Origin: Actinomadura kijaniata NBRC 14229 | GTDB lineage: Bacteria > Actinomycetota > Actinomycetes > Streptosporangiales > Streptosporangiaceae | NCBI RefSeq assembly: GCF_001552175.1 | Contig: NZ_BCQR01000076.1 | Coordinates: 1 to 53,526 of the forward strand | Direction: 5' to 3' | DNA length: 53,526 bases | Shown: positions 28,026 to 37,541 of the stretch, in pieces | How positions within the stretch are numbered: the stretch's first letter is position 1 | Layout: every line of letters starts with the position of its first letter | The notes under the pieces: model-generated | The model's input: only the letters and a program-made list of their open reading frames with translations | The model's database searches: none | What the model was told of the DNA's origin: nothing | Translations under genes and position numbers: made by a program

Positions 28026-30767
28026 GTGGGCAAGGCCGCGTCGGGGACCGCCCCCACGGGAACGGCGCCGGAACCCAGCGACGCCGTGCTCATCGCCCGG
28101 ATCCGGGCCGGGGACTCCGAGGCGCTGGGGCTGCTGTTCGCACGGCACCGGGCCGCGGCGCGCGGGCTGGCCGGGCACCTGATCGGGGGCGACGCCGCCG
28201 ACGACGCGGTGCAGAACGCGTTCGAGAGGATCCTGGACGCGATCCGGCGCGGCGGCGGCCCGCGGTCGGGGTTCCGGCCGTACCTGCTGACGGCGGTCCG
28301 CAACAGCGTCTACGACATGTACCGCAACGACCGGCGGCTGCACACCACCGACCGGATGGAGCTGTTCGACCCGGGGCTGCCGTTCGACGACCCGGCGCTG
28401 GAGGGGCTGGAACGCACGATGATCGTGCAGGCGTACCGGTCGCTGCCGGAACGCTGGCAGACCGTGCTGTGGCACACCGTCGTGGAGGGCGCCAGGCCCG
28501 CCGACGTCGCGCCGCTGCTCGGCCTCACCCCCAACGGGGCCGCCGCCCTCGCCTACCGCGCCCGGGAGGGCCTGCGGCAGGCGTACCTCCAGATGCACCT
28601 GGCGCGGGAGCGGACCGCCGAGCACGCCGCCCCCGGCGTCGCCGCCGGGGCCGCCGTGACCGTCGACGCGCGGTGCCGTCCCGTTCTCGACAAGCTCGGC
28701 GCGTACGTGCGCGACGGCCTGGCCAGGCGGGACGCCCGCAAGATCGAGGAACATCTGGGCGACTGCGCCCGCTGCCAGGCGATCCACGCCGAACTCGTCG
28801 ACGTCAACACCACCCTGCGCGAGGCCCTGGGCCCGGTCGTGCTCGGCACGGCCGGCGTCGCCTACCTGGCGGCGGCCCAGGCGGGCGTCGCCGGCGGCGG
28901 GATCTTCGGCTGGTTCCGGCACCTGCCCAAACGGCAGCAGCAGGCGCTCGGCGCCGGCGCGGCGGGTTTGGCGATCATGGTCGGGATGGCGCTGGCGATG
29001 GTCCCGACCGGCGACAAGAAGCCGATCACGCCCGCCGCCCGGCCCCCGGCGGCCGCCCCGCCCGCCCCCAAGCCGCAGCCTCCCGAACCCCGGCCACCGC
29101 GACCACGGCCCCCGGAACCGAAGCCACCGGAGCAGAAGCCCCCGAAGCCCTCACCCCGGCCGAACGCGCCCCGCCCCGCCCCGCCACCTCCCCCGGAGCG
29201 GCCCGCCCGGCTCACCGCGAGCATCGGCGCGATCGGGACGCTGCTGCGCCAGCAGACCGGGATCGTGGCGATGGCGGTCCGCAACGACGGCACGGGCCGT
29301 TCCGAGAACGTGGTGGCCGACGTGGACCTGCCACCCGACGTCACCTACCGGGGCGCGGCCTCGGGCCGGAACTCGGCGACGTTCACACCGCTGCGCCCAC
29401 CCGGCGACGGCTGGAACTGCCGCCCCCACAAGCCCCCGACCATCCCCAACACCGCCCTCCACACGCCCAACGGCCGAGCGACGGGTACCCGCCCGTCCGG
29501 CGCTCGCACGCCCAGGGCCAACGCCACCAGCACCCGCGCCGCCAAAGCCCGCACACCCGCTGCCCGCGCGTCAGGCAGCCGCGCGGTCGGCGCTCGTACG
29601 CCCGGCGCCCACATACCCGGCGCCCACATGCCGGGCTCCGACGTGTCGGGGGCGGAGGTGGCTGGCGGTGGGGAGCACTTGGTTTCGCGGTATACGCGTG
29701 TCCGTTGCACGCGCGCCCCGATCAAGCCGGGTGACACCACCTCCGCGTATCTGGACGTCCACGTCGGCGACGCCGCGCCCTACGCCACGCCGCCGCGGGT
29801 CACGCTGCGCTCCGGCGGGCACCGGGTCACCGCGCGGGCCGACCGGGGCGTCGCGCCCGACGGGATGCCCGCCCGGTTCGCCGTGGACGGCAACGTCCGG
29901 ACCGTGCAGACCGGCAACGCGCTGCTCACCTGCGACCCGGAGCGGTCCGGCTGCCGCGCGGCGCTGGACCGCCGGGGGCACCGCCGCGACAACGACTTCT
30001 GGGACATGGTCCCGGCCGACCGCGACGACGACCCGAAGACCGCCTCCTCCAGCGCCGCGCGCCTCGACCTGCCGCCCGGCGCGAAGGTGCTGTGGGCGGG
30101 CCTGTACTGGTCGGGCGCGGTCCCGTCCGAGCGGGGTGACGACCCGGTGACCGCGAAGCTGCGCGGGCCCGGCGGCGGGTACCGGACGGTCCGGCCCGCC
30201 GAGACGCAGCGCGGCCGGCTGCCCGGCTACCCCGCCTACCAGGCGTTCGCCGACGTCACCGCGCAGGTCCGCGAGCACGGCGGCGGAACGTGGTGGGCCG
30301 CCGACGTCCCCACCCGCGACGGCTCGGCCACCCACGCCGGCTGGAGTCTGGTCGCGGTGGTCGCCGACCCGGAGGCCCCCTACCAGCAGGCGATGGTGCT
30401 CGACGCGGTGCGCGCGCTGGGCCCGCACCGCGACTACCACCGGCGGTTCGACGTCCCGGTGAACGGCCTGCTCGCCGCCGCCCGCCCGGCCCGGATCGGC
30501 CTGGTCGCCTGGGAGGGCGACGCCGACCTGCCCGGCGACCGGCTGCTGCTGGACGGGCAGCCCCTCACGCCCGCCGCCGGGGACCGCGACGCGGGCAACG
30601 TCCTGGACGGCTCGTCCGACGGCGCCGTCGGGCCCGGACTTACGTTCGGGATAGATGTGGATTACTTCACCGCGGTGCTGGACGGACGCGCCACGCTCAC
30701 GCTGACCACCCGGCAGGACGCGCTCCTGGCGGGGGTCGTCACCGTCACCGCGCCGATGCGGAGTTGA
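28026..30767 (+). CDS. Membrane-tethered sigma factor fused to zinc-finger anti-sigma domain and large ectodomain
   Basis: 913-residue fusion, starting at GTG 28026 with GAGGAGG 6 nt upstream. Residues 18-95 are sigma region 2 (DAVLIARIRAGDSEALGLLF, FRPYLLTAVRNSVYDMYR). Residues 125-190 are region 4 (LPERWQTVLWHTVVEGARP). Residues 215-255 form a zinc-finger anti-sigma motif (H243-x3-C247-x2-C250, EEHLGDCARC). A membrane helix spans about 307-327, a Pro-rich spacer 333-405, then about 500 outer residues including DUF11-like beta structure and a lectin-like C-terminal part. Actinobacterial ECF groups with comparable C-terminal extensions are known. Signal-dependent proteolysis would be needed to free the sigma part (inference). 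Confidence 0.9.
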   Translation: MGKAASGTAPTGTAPEPSDAVLIARIRAGDSEALGLLFARHRAAARGLAGHLIGGDAADDAVQNAFERILDAIRRGGGPRSGFRPYLLTAVRNSVYDMYRNDRRLHTTDRMELFDPGLPFDDPALEGLERTMIVQAYRSLPERWQTVLWHTVVEGARPADVAPLLGLTPNGAAALAYRAREGLRQAYLQMHLARERTAEHAAPGVAAGAAVTVDARCRPVLDKLGAYVRDGLARRDARKIEEHLGDCARCQAIHAELVDVNTTLREALGPVVLGTAGVAYLAAAQAGVAGGGIFGWFRHLPKRQQQALGAGAAGLAIMVGMALAMVPTGDKKPITPAARPPAAAPPAPKPQPPEPRPPRPRPPEPKPPEQKPPKPSPRPNAPRPAPPPPPERPARLTASIGAIGTLLRQQTGIVAMAVRNDGTGRSENVVADVDLPPDVTYRGAASGRNSATFTPLRPPGDGWNCRPHKPPTIPNTALHTPNGRATGTRPSGARTPRANATSTRAAKARTPAARASGSRAVGARTPGAHIPGAHMPGSDVSGAEVAGGGEHLVSRYTRVRCTRAPIKPGDTTSAYLDVHVGDAAPYATPPRVTLRSGGHRVTARADRGVAPDGMPARFAVDGNVRTVQTGNALLTCDPERSGCRAALDRRGHRRDNDFWDMVPADRDDDPKTASSSAARLDLPPGAKVLWAGLYWSGAVPSERGDDPVTAKLRGPGGGYRTVRPAETQRGRLPGYPAYQAFADVTAQVREHGGGTWWAADVPTRDGSATHAGWSLVAVVADPEAPYQQAMVLDAVRALGPHRDYHRRFDVPVNGLLAAARPARIGLVAWEGDADLPGDRLLLDGQPLTPAAGDRDAGNVLDGSSDGAVGPGLTFGIDVDYFTAVLDGRATLTLTTRQDALLAGVVTVTAPMRS
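29430..29660 (+). repeat. Low-complexity insert inside the ectodomain
   Basis: About 75 codons, unlike the rest of the gene, encode a disordered Ala/Arg/Thr/Pro/Gly string with recurring GARTP, KARTP and PGAH units (GARTPGAHIPGAHMPGSDV). Wobble positions include many A and T, below the near-total GC3 around it. It separates the two cysteine-bearing strands GDGWNC and RVRCTRAP that are close together in similar beta domains. Confidence 0.6.
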
Positions 30768-31129
30768 AAGCGGAGGTCCGGGAAAGACCACCGGGAACCC
30801 CGGCCGCACCCCCAGTCGTAAAGATCATGACGAAGCATTAGGGGCAGTCCGGAACGCCTGGTAGCGTCCGCGCTGTCGTCGTCCGGCGCGCCGGCGCCGC
30901 CCGCCCTTCCGGGGCGGACCGCGGGGTCCGGCCGGAAGTCGGCGCTCGGCGACGGTCGCGCACGGGCGGCCCGCATGAAAGAGTGGCGAATCGCCGTATT
31001 GGCCTACGGGGCAGACGGGCTTCACTACGCTATAGAGACCCGGGTCCTCCGCCGGTCCGCGTCCCGCTCCCCGGCCCGGCCGTGGAGCGGACACCGGGGA
31101 AGATCCGCGTTGAGGAAAGGCGGTGTCGC
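30768..31129. other. Intergenic region before the NYN gene
   Basis: No ORF I would support in these 362 nt. A possible promoter lies near 31026-31036 (TACGCTATAGA, -10-like) about 95 nt before the NYN start, without a convincing -35. Confidence 0.4.
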
Positions 31130-32413
31130 ATGGATCGCTGCGCGCTGTTCGTAGACGCCGGCTATCTGCTGGCGGACGGCGCCATGGCGGTGCACGGCAC
31201 CCGCCATCGCGAGACGGTCTCCTGGGATTTCGGCGGTCTGCTGCAACTGCTGAGCAACCTCGCCCGCGAGCGCACCGGCATGCCGCTGCTGCGCTGCTAC
31301 TGGTACGAGGCGACGGTCGAGGGACGCCGGGCGCCCGAGCACGAGGCCCTGGCCGACCTTCCCGGACTGAAGCTGCGCCTGGGGCGCATCCGCCCCGGCC
31401 GCCGCGAGGGCGTCGACACCGAGATCCACCGCGACCTGATGACGCTGGCCCGCAACGGCGCGCTCGCCGACGCGGTCCTGGTCAGCGGCGACGAGGATCT
31501 CGCCCAGGTGGTCGCCGACGCGCAGGACCTCGGCGTCCGCGTCACCGTCGTGCACGTCGCCGTGGACGGCAACTGGACGATCTCCCGGGTGCTGCGCCAG
31601 GAGTGCGACGACCTCATCGAGATCGGCTCGGGCCATCTGCGCCCCTACGTGAACCTGCTGGCCGGGGTCGAGAGCGCCTCCTCGTCGTCCTCGTCGTCCA
31701 CCAGCCCGCTGTCCAACGGCCACGGCGGTTCCGGCAGCTCGATCGGCACGCTGCGGTCCGCCCCGCACAACGGCCCGCCCCCGGCCACCCCCCTCACCGG
31801 CCAGCCCCCGGTGGGCAGCCCGACCGGCTCGGGCCTGGTGCCCAGCCAGTCCCCGCCGCCCGGCCTTGGGTCGCTGGGCTCGGGCTCGCTGGGATCCTCG
31901 TTCGCCGCCGGCATCGACACCGGCCTCGGCACCACCGTGGGCGGCCCGAACGCCACCTCGTCGTCCTCGTCGCCGGTGTCCAACGCGACGTCCGCCCCGT
32001 CCTCCGCCGCGACGCAGGCCCCGCCGCCCTCCGGCCCGCAGTACTCCCCGCCCCCGTCGGCGAGCCCGGTGGGCCCGTCCACGTCGTCGAGCCCGGTCCC
32101 GGCGACGCCGCACGGCCCCTACACCGGGCCGCAGCAGATCTCCCCGGCCCCGGTGCAGCAGAACACCCCGACCCTGTCGGACGCGGTCAAGGCCGCCCAC
32201 CAGGAGGGCCAGGACTTCGGCGAGTCGGTCGCCCGCGACGCCCCCGCGCTGTGGCTGGAGGCGGTCCTGGCGCGCAAGCCGCGCATGCCCTCCGACCTGG
32301 AGGCCCGGCTGTTGCAGGGCTCCTCGCTGCCCATCGACTTCCTGCTGCACGACGAGGTCCGGCACGCCCTGCGCCGCGGCTTCTGGGACGCCCTCGAACG
32401 CTCCCGCAGGTAG
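31130..32413 (+). CDS. NYN-domain (PIN-like) putative RNase with long disordered linker
   Basis: 427-residue protein. Residues 1-175 are an NYN/LabA-type nuclease fold with the acidic residues expected of PIN-like RNases (CALFVDAGYLL, EGVDTEIHRDLMTLA, AVLVSGDEDLAQVVADAQDL). About 180-345 is a Ser/Pro/Gly/Thr-rich unstructured linker. The last 75 residues form a conserved helical domain (PALWLEAVLARKPRMPSDLE, LPIDFLLHDEVRHALRRGFW). ATG 31130 is preceded by GAGGAAAGG. RNA cleavage is inferred from the family. An upstream in-frame extension to 30983 lacks a start signal. Confidence 0.88.
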   Translation: MDRCALFVDAGYLLADGAMAVHGTRHRETVSWDFGGLLQLLSNLARERTGMPLLRCYWYEATVEGRRAPEHEALADLPGLKLRLGRIRPGRREGVDTEIHRDLMTLARNGALADAVLVSGDEDLAQVVADAQDLGVRVTVVHVAVDGNWTISRVLRQECDDLIEIGSGHLRPYVNLLAGVESASSSSSSSTSPLSNGHGGSGSSIGTLRSAPHNGPPPATPLTGQPPVGSPTGSGLVPSQSPPPGLGSLGSGSLGSSFAAGIDTGLGTTVGGPNATSSSSSPVSNATSAPSSAATQAPPPSGPQYSPPPSASPVGPSTSSSPVPATPHGPYTGPQQISPAPVQQNTPTLSDAVKAAHQEGQDFGESVARDAPALWLEAVLARKPRMPSDLEARLLQGSSLPIDFLLHDEVRHALRRGFWDALERSRR

Positions 32414-32492
32414 CGGGGCGTATCCCGGCAAAAGATGAACGATCATCCGCGATTACCCGGTTCGACCGACGGGCGGCGGGTAGCGTGGAACC

Positions 32493-33137
32493 GTGACGCA
32501 TGTGACGGAAGACGATCTCGACGACCTGGAGTTCGACACCCTGCGCACGGGCGATCACATCGCGGCGGCCCGGCGGTTCGCCCAACTCGCCGACGAGGTG
32601 TCCGGCGGGGTCTCCCGCGCCAACGTCCTGCTGCGCGCGGGCGAGCAGTGGCAGCACGCGGGCGACCACGACCAGGCGGCCCGGTTCTACCGCCGCGCCA
32701 TGGAGGACGGCGGCGAGACCTACGGCGACCCGCGCGCCTACCTCGCCGACGCGCTGTTCGAGCTGGGCCGCGCCGATGAGGCGCGGGCCCTCCTGGACCA
32801 GATCCGCGCCGACGCCCCCGACGACCCCGAGGTCTACCGCGCCGTCGCGGAGGTCCTGTACGCCCAGGGCGACCCGGTCGGCGCGCACGAGTGGGCCACC
32901 AGCGGCGTGGACCGGATCCTGGCGCTCCGCGACCGCGCCGTGGGCACCGGCATCGGCGGCGGGCCCGAGCCGTCCCCGGCGGACGACGTCTCGCTGACCT
33001 CGGACTCCGACGACGTGGCGCTGGCGGAGGACAGCCTGGAGGCGCTGCTCCGGCTGCGCTACCGCGCCCGCGTGGACCTGGGCCGCCCCGAGGACTCCTA
33101 CGACGCGCTGCTGGACGACCTGCTGAAGAACGCCTGA
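32493..33137 (+). CDS. TPR-repeat protein
   Basis: 214-residue helical protein with about three tetratricopeptide-like units (VLLRAGEQWQHAGDHDQAARF, YLADALFELGRADEARALLD, VYRAVAEVLYAQGDPVGAHE), then an acidic linker and a C-terminal helical motif (LRYRARVDLGRPEDSYDALL). GTG 32493 stands 6 nt after a TAGCGT -10 box and lacks a ribosome site, so the transcript is probably leaderless. Conserved in actinomycetes as a hypothetical; likely a protein-interaction scaffold. Confidence 0.85.
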   Translation: MTHVTEDDLDDLEFDTLRTGDHIAAARRFAQLADEVSGGVSRANVLLRAGEQWQHAGDHDQAARFYRRAMEDGGETYGDPRAYLADALFELGRADEARALLDQIRADAPDDPEVYRAVAEVLYAQGDPVGAHEWATSGVDRILALRDRAVGTGIGGGPEPSPADDVSLTSDSDDVALAEDSLEALLRLRYRARVDLGRPEDSYDALLDDLLKNA

Positions 33138-33165
33138 CGTCCCCGCGCCGCACCGGCAGGGACGG

Positions 33166-33708
33166 TCACAGCGTCGCGATCAGCTCGCTGAGGGACTGGG
33201 CCGCCGCGGCGGGGGGCTCGTGCTCGACGACCGTCCAGCCGCGCAGCCGCGCCTCGCGGACCGACCGCTCGCGTTCGGCCGGCCCGGCGGTGCGGTCGGC
33301 GTGGGTCCACAGATAGCCGCAGGGGGCGTCCGGCCAGTCCGCCGGGACCGGGGCCGGCGGCTCCCCGTGACCGCCCTCGTGATCGTGCTCGTGGCCGCGG
33401 CGCGGCCGGGGCAGGTCGGCGTCCACGAACACGTAGCCCCCGACCCCGCGGTGGGCGGCGCGCTGGGCGAGGGCCACCGCGGGCAGCAGCGGGCCCGCCG
33501 CGCCGTGCCCGACCAGGACCAGGGGCACCGACGGGTCGGTCGCCGCGATGACCAGCGAGGCGCGGGCCACGTACCGGGCGCCGGTCGCGTCCGGGACGTC
33601 CGGCGCGATCACGTCCAGGCCGTAGGAGCGGAGCATCTCCGGAAGATCCCCCCAGCCGTCGGCGGCGCCGTGCGGGGAGTGCAGCAGCACGACGGTTCCG
33701 GGCGTCAC
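33166..33708 (-). CDS. Alpha/beta-hydrolase-like protein
   Basis: 180-residue protein starting at GTG 33708 with GGGAGG about 7 nt upstream. The start VTPGTVVLLHSPHGAADGWG is a hydrolase beta-strand/oxyanion region, and the nucleophile elbow position reads LVLVGHGAAGPLLPAVA, so the usual GxSxG serine is replaced. A His/Glu/Gly-rich loop (RRGHEHDHEGGHGEP) could bind metal. Catalysis by the standard mechanism is doubtful. Divergent from pyrE. Confidence 0.75.
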   Translation of the reverse strand: MTPGTVVLLHSPHGAADGWGDLPEMLRSYGLDVIAPDVPDATGARYVARASLVIAATDPSVPLVLVGHGAAGPLLPAVALAQRAAHRGVGGYVFVDADLPRPRRGHEHDHEGGHGEPPAPVPADWPDAPCGYLWTHADRTAGPAERERSVREARLRGWTVVEHEPPAAAAQSLSELIATL

Positions 33709-33822
33709 ATCCACCTCCCAGGCCCGCCGGGTCCGCTTGACGGTGCTCACCGTACACGGGGCGGGCGCGGCGACGCGGGCCCCTGCCCGAACGACACGGC
33801 GCCACGCATAGGGTTGGCGGGT

Positions 33823-34359
33823 GTGAGCGAACGTGATGACCTGCTGAAAGAGATCAAGGACAAGGCCGTCGTGCACGGCGACTTCGTGCTGTCGTCAGGG
33901 CGGCGGGCCTCCTGGTACGTGGACCTGCGCCGGGTGACGCTGGACGGCGCGGTGGCGCCGCTGGTGGGACGGGTGATGCTGGACGCGACCGCGGACCTGG
34001 ACTACGAGGCCGTCGGCGGGCTCACGCTCGGCGCCGACCCGGTGGCGACCGCGATGCTGCACGCCGCCGCCGCGCGCGGGCGCAGGCTGGACGCGTTCGT
34101 GGTCCGCAAGTCCGACAAGCAGCACGGCCTGCAGCGCCGCATCGAGGGCCCGGACGTCAGTGGCCGCCGCGTCCTGGCGGTGGAGGACACCTCCACGACC
34201 GGCGGCTCGGTGCTGACGGCGGTGGAGGCGCTGCGGGAGGCCGGCGCCGAGGTGGTGGCCGTGGCGACCATCCTGGAGCGCGGGGCGGCCGAGCGGATCG
34301 CCGCCGAGGGGCTGGAGTACCGGCACCCGTTCAGCGTCGCCGACCTCGGCCTGGACTGA
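33823..34359 (+). CDS. pyrE: Orotate phosphoribosyltransferase
   Basis: 178-residue type I PRTase. The PRPP-binding motif is VLAVEDTSTTGGSVLTAVEA. Upstream are the substrate region FVLSSGRRASWYVDLRRVTL and the flexible catalytic loop VVRKSDKQHGLQRRIEGP. It makes orotidine monophosphate in pyrimidine synthesis. GTG 33823 follows TAGGGT by 8 nt with no ribosome site, suggesting a leaderless message. It stands apart from other pyr genes here. Confidence 0.96.
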   Translation: MSERDDLLKEIKDKAVVHGDFVLSSGRRASWYVDLRRVTLDGAVAPLVGRVMLDATADLDYEAVGGLTLGADPVATAMLHAAAARGRRLDAFVVRKSDKQHGLQRRIEGPDVSGRRVLAVEDTSTTGGSVLTAVEALREAGAEVVAVATILERGAAERIAAEGLEYRHPFSVADLGLD

Positions 34360-34389
34360 CCCGTCCGGACCGACCCGTCCGGACATCCG

Positions 34390-34417
34390 ACGGCCGCGGG
34401 GGTTCCCCCGCGGCCGT
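34390..34417 (+). terminator. pyrE terminator
   Basis: A 13-bp perfect palindromic stem (acggccgcggggg / cccccgcggccgt) lies 30 nt past the pyrE stop. The loop must open a few G-C pairs. Confidence 0.75.
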
Positions 34418-34464
34418 TCGTCGACCCGGCGGGCCGCCCGCGCCCGGACGGCCCGGACGCCCTC

Positions 34465-34914
34465 TCATTTCTTCGGCACGAACCAGGTGCCCCGCTGGCC
34501 CGTCTGGCCGCCCTGCTTCACCTGGCCGTAGACGACGACCCGGACGGCGCCCGCGTCGGCCGCGACCACGTCCAGCGGGGCCTCGTCGTACTGACGGCCC
34601 TCACCGGGATTGAGCGGGCCGCGGTGCAGCACGTCCTTGGTGTCCGAGACCGTGACGGTCACCACGACGGGCCGGGAGCTGACGTTCCGGATCACCAGGG
34701 GGGTGGCCGCCGTGGCCGTGGAGGTCGAGGTGGAGGTGGCGGCCTTGGTCCCCCCCGGCTCCGTGGGCGTCGGGCCCGGCTTGGCGTCTTCGGAGGTGAG
34801 CGCGTTGAACAACGACATTCCACCTACCACGACAAGCGCTAATGCCAGTGCCACGGCGACAGCCGCGATCAATATGCGCGCGAGACCCCTAGGGTCCGAC
34901 CGATGACGTCCCAC
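34465..34914 (-). CDS. Single-pass membrane protein with Thr/Ser-rich linker
   Basis: 149-residue protein from GTG 34914, 9 nt after the DedA stop. A basic start (MGRHRSDPRGLAR) is followed by one helix (ILIAAVAVALALALVVVGGM), a Thr/Ser-rich spacer (KAATSTSTSTATAATP) and a small outer beta domain (LVIRNVSSRPVVVTVTVSDT). Probably an anchored envelope protein. No ribosome site is obvious, so translation may depend on the DedA gene. Confidence 0.7.
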   Translation of the reverse strand: MGRHRSDPRGLARILIAAVAVALALALVVVGGMSLFNALTSEDAKPGPTPTEPGGTKAATSTSTSTATAATPLVIRNVSSRPVVVTVTVSDTKDVLHRGPLNPGEGRQYDEAPLDVVAADAGAVRVVVYGQVKQGGQTGQRGTWFVPKK

Positions 34915-34923
34915 ACGGGGAGA

Positions 34924-35652
34924 TTAGCGATAAGTCTCACCGCTGAGCGACGCACGTGACTCTTCAGAGTCATTAATATTCGCTCCGTTACCCTTGCCCT
35001 TCCGCCCCTTCATGACCTCCCGGATGATCGGGATGACGGACAGGATGAGGATCACGGCGACGCCCGGCAGGATGTACTTGTCGATGTCCGGCACGCTCGC
35101 GCCGAGGAAGTGGCCCATCAGGAACAGCACGTCGGTCCAGATCACGCCGCCGATGACGTTCCACATGAAGAACCGGCGCGAGTCCATGCCGAGCATCCCC
35201 GCCAGGGGGTTGATGAACGTCCGCACGATCGGGATGAAGCGCGCCAGCACCACGGCCTTGGCCGGGCCGAACTTGTTGAAGTAGTACTCGGCCTTCTCCA
35301 CCCACTCCTGCTTGAAGATGCGGGAGTCGGGCCGGTCGAACAGCTTGCGGCCGTACTTCGCGCCCAGCCAGTGGCCGAGCTGGGCCCCCGCGACGGCGGC
35401 CAGGGGGCCGCCGACCAGCAGCGCGGGCAGCGACAACGGCTGGAACTCCTGGCCGTTGACCGTGCTGACCGCGGTGAGGATCCCCGCCGTGAACAGCAGC
35501 GAGTCCCCCGGCAGGATGCAGCCGAACAGCAGTCCGGTCTCCGCGAAGATGATGGCGATGACGCCGATCGTGGCGAAGGTTCCGAAAAGCTGCAGCCACG
35601 CGGTGGGGTGCAGCCACTCGGTGATGTCCATGGGTATGAGCGCGAGATCCAC
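34924..35652 (-). CDS. DedA-family membrane protein
   Basis: 242-residue protein of the DedA/SNARE-associated family. Diagnostic pieces: FAETGLLFGCILPGDSLLFT, LGHWLGAKYGRKLFDRPDSR, and FIPIVRTFINPLAGMLGMDS with the conserved RFIPxxRT motif. Four or more membrane segments. GTG 35652 stands 7 nt after TACGCT without a ribosome site (leaderless); ATG 35631 is an alternative. DedA proteins help keep envelope homeostasis and flip undecaprenyl phosphate or phospholipids in studied bacteria. Confidence 0.93.
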   Translation of the reverse strand: MDLALIPMDITEWLHPTAWLQLFGTFATIGVIAIIFAETGLLFGCILPGDSLLFTAGILTAVSTVNGQEFQPLSLPALLVGGPLAAVAGAQLGHWLGAKYGRKLFDRPDSRIFKQEWVEKAEYYFNKFGPAKAVVLARFIPIVRTFINPLAGMLGMDSRRFFMWNVIGGVIWTDVLFLMGHFLGASVPDIDKYILPGVAVILILSVIPIIREVMKGRKGKGNGANINDSEESRASLSGETYR

Positions 35653-35914
35653 GTTGTGAGCGTACCCGGCGGGCGCGAAGCTTTCCGGGAGAAGTACGAC
35701 GTCCAGCCCCTCTTCGGCGGGGTCCGGGGGCCGTTCGCGAGCCGTTCGGCGGCGGGGTGCGCGACCCGCCACGGGGGCCCGCTGGCCTGGCGGGCGAAAA
35801 GCGGGATACTGACCGTGGACACGGCATGACCTGCACGGCCGGTACGCCCGGCGCCCGCCCGGGAGCGCGGCGCCGGAACGTGGCGGCACCACTGCGTTCG
35901 GAAAGGATGCCCAC

Positions 35915-36937
<1,023 letters not shown>

Positions 36938-36961
36938 GGGGATCGGTCAGCCGGTCCGGAG

Positions 36962-36987
36962 GGGCCCCGTCGCGCGCGGCGGGGCCC
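36962..36987 (+). terminator. fba terminator
   Basis: A 12-bp stem with one G-U pair (gggccccgtcgc / gcggcggggccc), followed by TTT, lies 25 nt past the stop. Confidence 0.8.
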
Positions 36988-37035
36988 TTTCCGCGCCCAC
37001 CGCGTTGTCTGACGAAACCCGGGTACGCTCCGAAC

Positions 37036-37491
37036 GTGGCCCTTCCCCGCACCTACGAGTCCCTGGACTGCTCGGTCGCCCGCGCGCTGGAGGTCATCGG
37101 GGACCGCTGGACCCTGCTGGTGATCCGCAGCGCGTTCCAGGGCGTCCGGCGCTTCGACGACTTCCAGGAGACGCTCGGCATCGCCCGCAACGTGCTGGCC
37201 GACCGTCTCACCCGGCTGTGCGACGAGGGCCTGCTGCGGCGCGTCCCCTACCAGGAGCGTCCCGAGCGTCACGAGTACCGCCTGACCCGCAAGGGCGTGG
37301 AGCTGTGGCCCGCCCTGGTGTCGCTGATGCTGTGGGGCGACCGCTACTACGCGCCGGACGGGCCGCCCGTCCTGGTCTCCCACAAGGGCTGCGACGGGCA
37401 TGTGGCCGACGGCCTGGTGTGCTCCTCCTGCGGCAGGGCGCTGGAGCCCCACGAGGTGGAGCCGGTCCCGGGCCCGGGAGTGCGCGGCTGA
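37036..37491 (+). CDS. HxlR-family transcriptional regulator
   Basis: 151-residue winged-helix regulator with the HxlR signature: CSVARALEVIGDRWTLLVIR, RRFDDFQETLGIARNVLADR and RHEYRLTRKGVELWPALVSL. A C-terminal extension holds a CxxC-containing piece (LVCSSCGRALEPHEVEP) that may bind zinc. GTG 37036 stands 6 nt after TACGCT, so leaderless. Targets unknown; the downstream GNAT gene on the same strand is a candidate. Confidence 0.93.
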   Translation: MALPRTYESLDCSVARALEVIGDRWTLLVIRSAFQGVRRFDDFQETLGIARNVLADRLTRLCDEGLLRRVPYQERPERHEYRLTRKGVELWPALVSLMLWGDRYYAPDGPPVLVSHKGCDGHVADGLVCSSCGRALEPHEVEPVPGPGVRG

Positions 37492-37541
37492 TCCGCGCCT
37501 GAGGGTTGTTTCACGCAACTCTTTGCGGTCCAATAAGTTTT

